Positions 6,991 through 7,469 of a DNA stretch of 7,469 nt are shown here, piece by piece. The stretch comes from Chlorobiota bacterium (lineage in GTDB: Bacteria > Bacteroidota > Bacteroidia > Bacteroidales > F082), in NCBI GenBank assembly GCA_030619415.1, contig JAUXBM010000080.1:1-7469 (forward strand). Reading direction: 5' to 3'. The notes under the pieces are model-generated. The model ran no database searches. It was not told the DNA's origin and saw only the letters and a program-made list of their open reading frames with translations. The stretch's first letter is position 1, and every line of letters starts with the position of its first letter. The translations under genes were made by a program, and so were the position numbers.

Positions 6991-7008
6991 TTTAACATTA
7001 ATTTAACA
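6991..7008. promoter_or_regulatory. TTTAACA direct repeat, possible response-regulator binding site
   Basis: TTTAACA occurs at 6991-6997 and again at 7002-7008, a period of 11 bp. This is the TTAACA-N5-TTAACA arrangement known for PhoP boxes of Bacillus subtilis and, more generally, the one-turn direct repeats bound by OmpR/PhoB-class regulators. It stands 90-107 bp upstream of the Cys-rich gene start. A chance match in AT-rich DNA is quite possible. Confidence 0.35.
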
Positions 7009-7137
7009 CCTTGAATTCGAGAGAAACTAACAATAAATAGATGTGTCTCAATCAAGTAAGGACATTATATTTTCCCAATTCACCCGAGTGTTATGATTGG
7101 AGCAGTGCCATTGATTATGCGGGGGGGAAAGGTCTGG

Positions 7138-7169
7138 TTAATATTGAGATGTTATATTAATTGTAATTA
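7138..7169. repeat. Overlapping AT-rich dyads
   Basis: TTAATAT (7138-7144) and ATATTAA (7154-7160) form a perfect 7-bp inverted repeat with a 9-bp spacer. TAATT (7158-7162) and AATTA (7165-7169) form a second, 2-bp-spaced dyad overlapping it. These could be operator half-sites, but such AT palindromes arise easily by chance in this base composition. Confidence 0.35.
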
Positions 7170-7225
7170 GTAGTGAAAACAAAAGCACGAGTCCCATCGC
7201 TCTGTCTTTCGCTTCAGACTGCGCT

Positions 7226-7345
7226 GGTTGAGGGGGGTTTTTGTGTGTTGACTCGGAGTAGTAAACAAAAACACACGCCGGTCTCGTGTAAATACATATC
7301 CGCCAGCACCACTCCGTGGATTTCCTGTCTGACCCTCCTTCAACC
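7226..7345. repeat. Imperfect inverted repeat enclosing a GC-richer segment
   Basis: GGTTGAGGGGGG (7226-7237) can pair with CCTCCTTCAACC (7334-7345) at 10 of 12 positions. Within it GTGTGTT (7243-7249) pairs with AACACAC (7270-7276), and GGAGT (7255-7259) with ACTCC (7311-7315); these last two pairings are not nested with each other and cannot all form a single fold. The segment might be a structured RNA or a degraded small mobile element. No target-site duplication was seen next to the arms. Confidence 0.35.
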
Positions 7346-7469
7346 GCAAAAAGGCCGCTGTGGATGAGATAGCTGTTTAGCAATTGGTATTTTGGAATGT
7401 AAAGCCAACAAAAAACTTCTGATTTCAACCAATATTGGGTGTTATTTAGTATTTCTAGTACACAACTAA

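Larger units (their letters stand above)
6902..7469. other. 568-bp right-hand intergenic region without a supported gene
   Basis: The open frames here are short, overlap one another on both strands and show no recognisable domain, signal peptide or consistent start signal. The first part (6902-7170) is AT-rich and holds the leader of the Cys-rich gene, a TTTAACA direct repeat and an AT dyad. A G7 run stands at 7121-7127. The stretch from about 7180 to 7370 is GC-richer and contains inverted repeats, and the last 100 bp are AT-rich again. I found no tRNA, rRNA, CRISPR or insertion-sequence end. The best -7 match for the Cys-rich gene, TACATTCG, departs from consensus at one base and lacks a well-placed TTG, so I do not call a promoter. 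Confidence 0.6.

Noticed and set aside
6792..7055. Minus-strand 87-codon frame overlapping the start of the Cys-rich gene
   Set aside because: It overlaps the better-supported frame by about 110 bp, and the shared part follows from that gene's codons. The rest covers the leader region.
7226..7345. Possible integron attC site formed by the GTTGA and TCAAC ends
   Set aside because: The order of the GTT and AAC ends is the reverse of that in attC, the R-box consensus is not met, and no cassette or integrase is visible.
7138..7428. Minus-strand 96-codon frame in the right-hand intergenic region
   Set aside because: It is low in recognisable features, overlaps frames of similar length on both strands, and lacks a convincing start signal or domain.
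6918..7450. Exact direct repeat GTTATTTAGT at 6918-6927 and 7441-7450, considered as possible attachment-site duplication
   Set aside because: Ten-base repeats are expected by chance many times in an AT-rich window of this size, and no integrase or element lies between the copies.

Overview
The window looks like chromosomal DNA from a member of the Bacteroidota. The evidence is: start codons preceded by A-rich stretches rather than Shine-Dalgarno sequences; promoter-like TAnnTTTG (-7) and TTTG (-33) boxes; a His-rich small protein of a type I recall from this phylum next to metal-efflux genes; and a lipoprotein-type membrane fusion subunit. I cannot place it reliably below phylum; an order such as Marinilabiliales is only a guess.

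All convincing genes lie on the minus strand. Transcribed from right to left they are: an unrecognised 175-residue Cys-rich protein (6901-6374); a 128-bp gap with two overlapping candidate promoters; a 149-residue His-rich exported or membrane-anchored protein (6246-5797); a CzcB/CusB-type periplasmic adaptor lipoprotein (5733-4219); a full-length CzcA-type heavy-metal RND pump (4207-1100); and a TolC/CzcC-type outer-membrane factor that overlaps the pump gene by 20 bp and runs off the left edge (1119 to 1). The last four form one compact operon encoding a complete tripartite metal/proton antiporter that spans both membranes. The His-rich leader protein and the His clusters of the adaptor suggest periplasmic metal capture. 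Which metal is exported cannot be read from the sequence.

The right-hand 568 bp (6902-7469) carries no gene I can support. It holds a TTTAACA direct repeat upstream of the Cys-rich gene, an AT-rich dyad, and a GC-richer stretch (about 7180-7370) with imperfect inverted repeats.

The most unusual signal is in the outer-membrane factor gene. Two tandem 45-bp units (1012-1056 and 1057-1101), each with a GC-rich core bounded by 6-bp inverted repeats, lie exactly in frame just after the start codon. They lengthen the N-region of the signal peptide by 30 residues, and removing them leaves an ordinary signal peptide. This looks like a REP-like palindromic element living inside a coding sequence. The second most interesting item is the Cys-rich protein, with a leader-like N-terminus, a CGCGC cluster and a paired C-x6-C motif.
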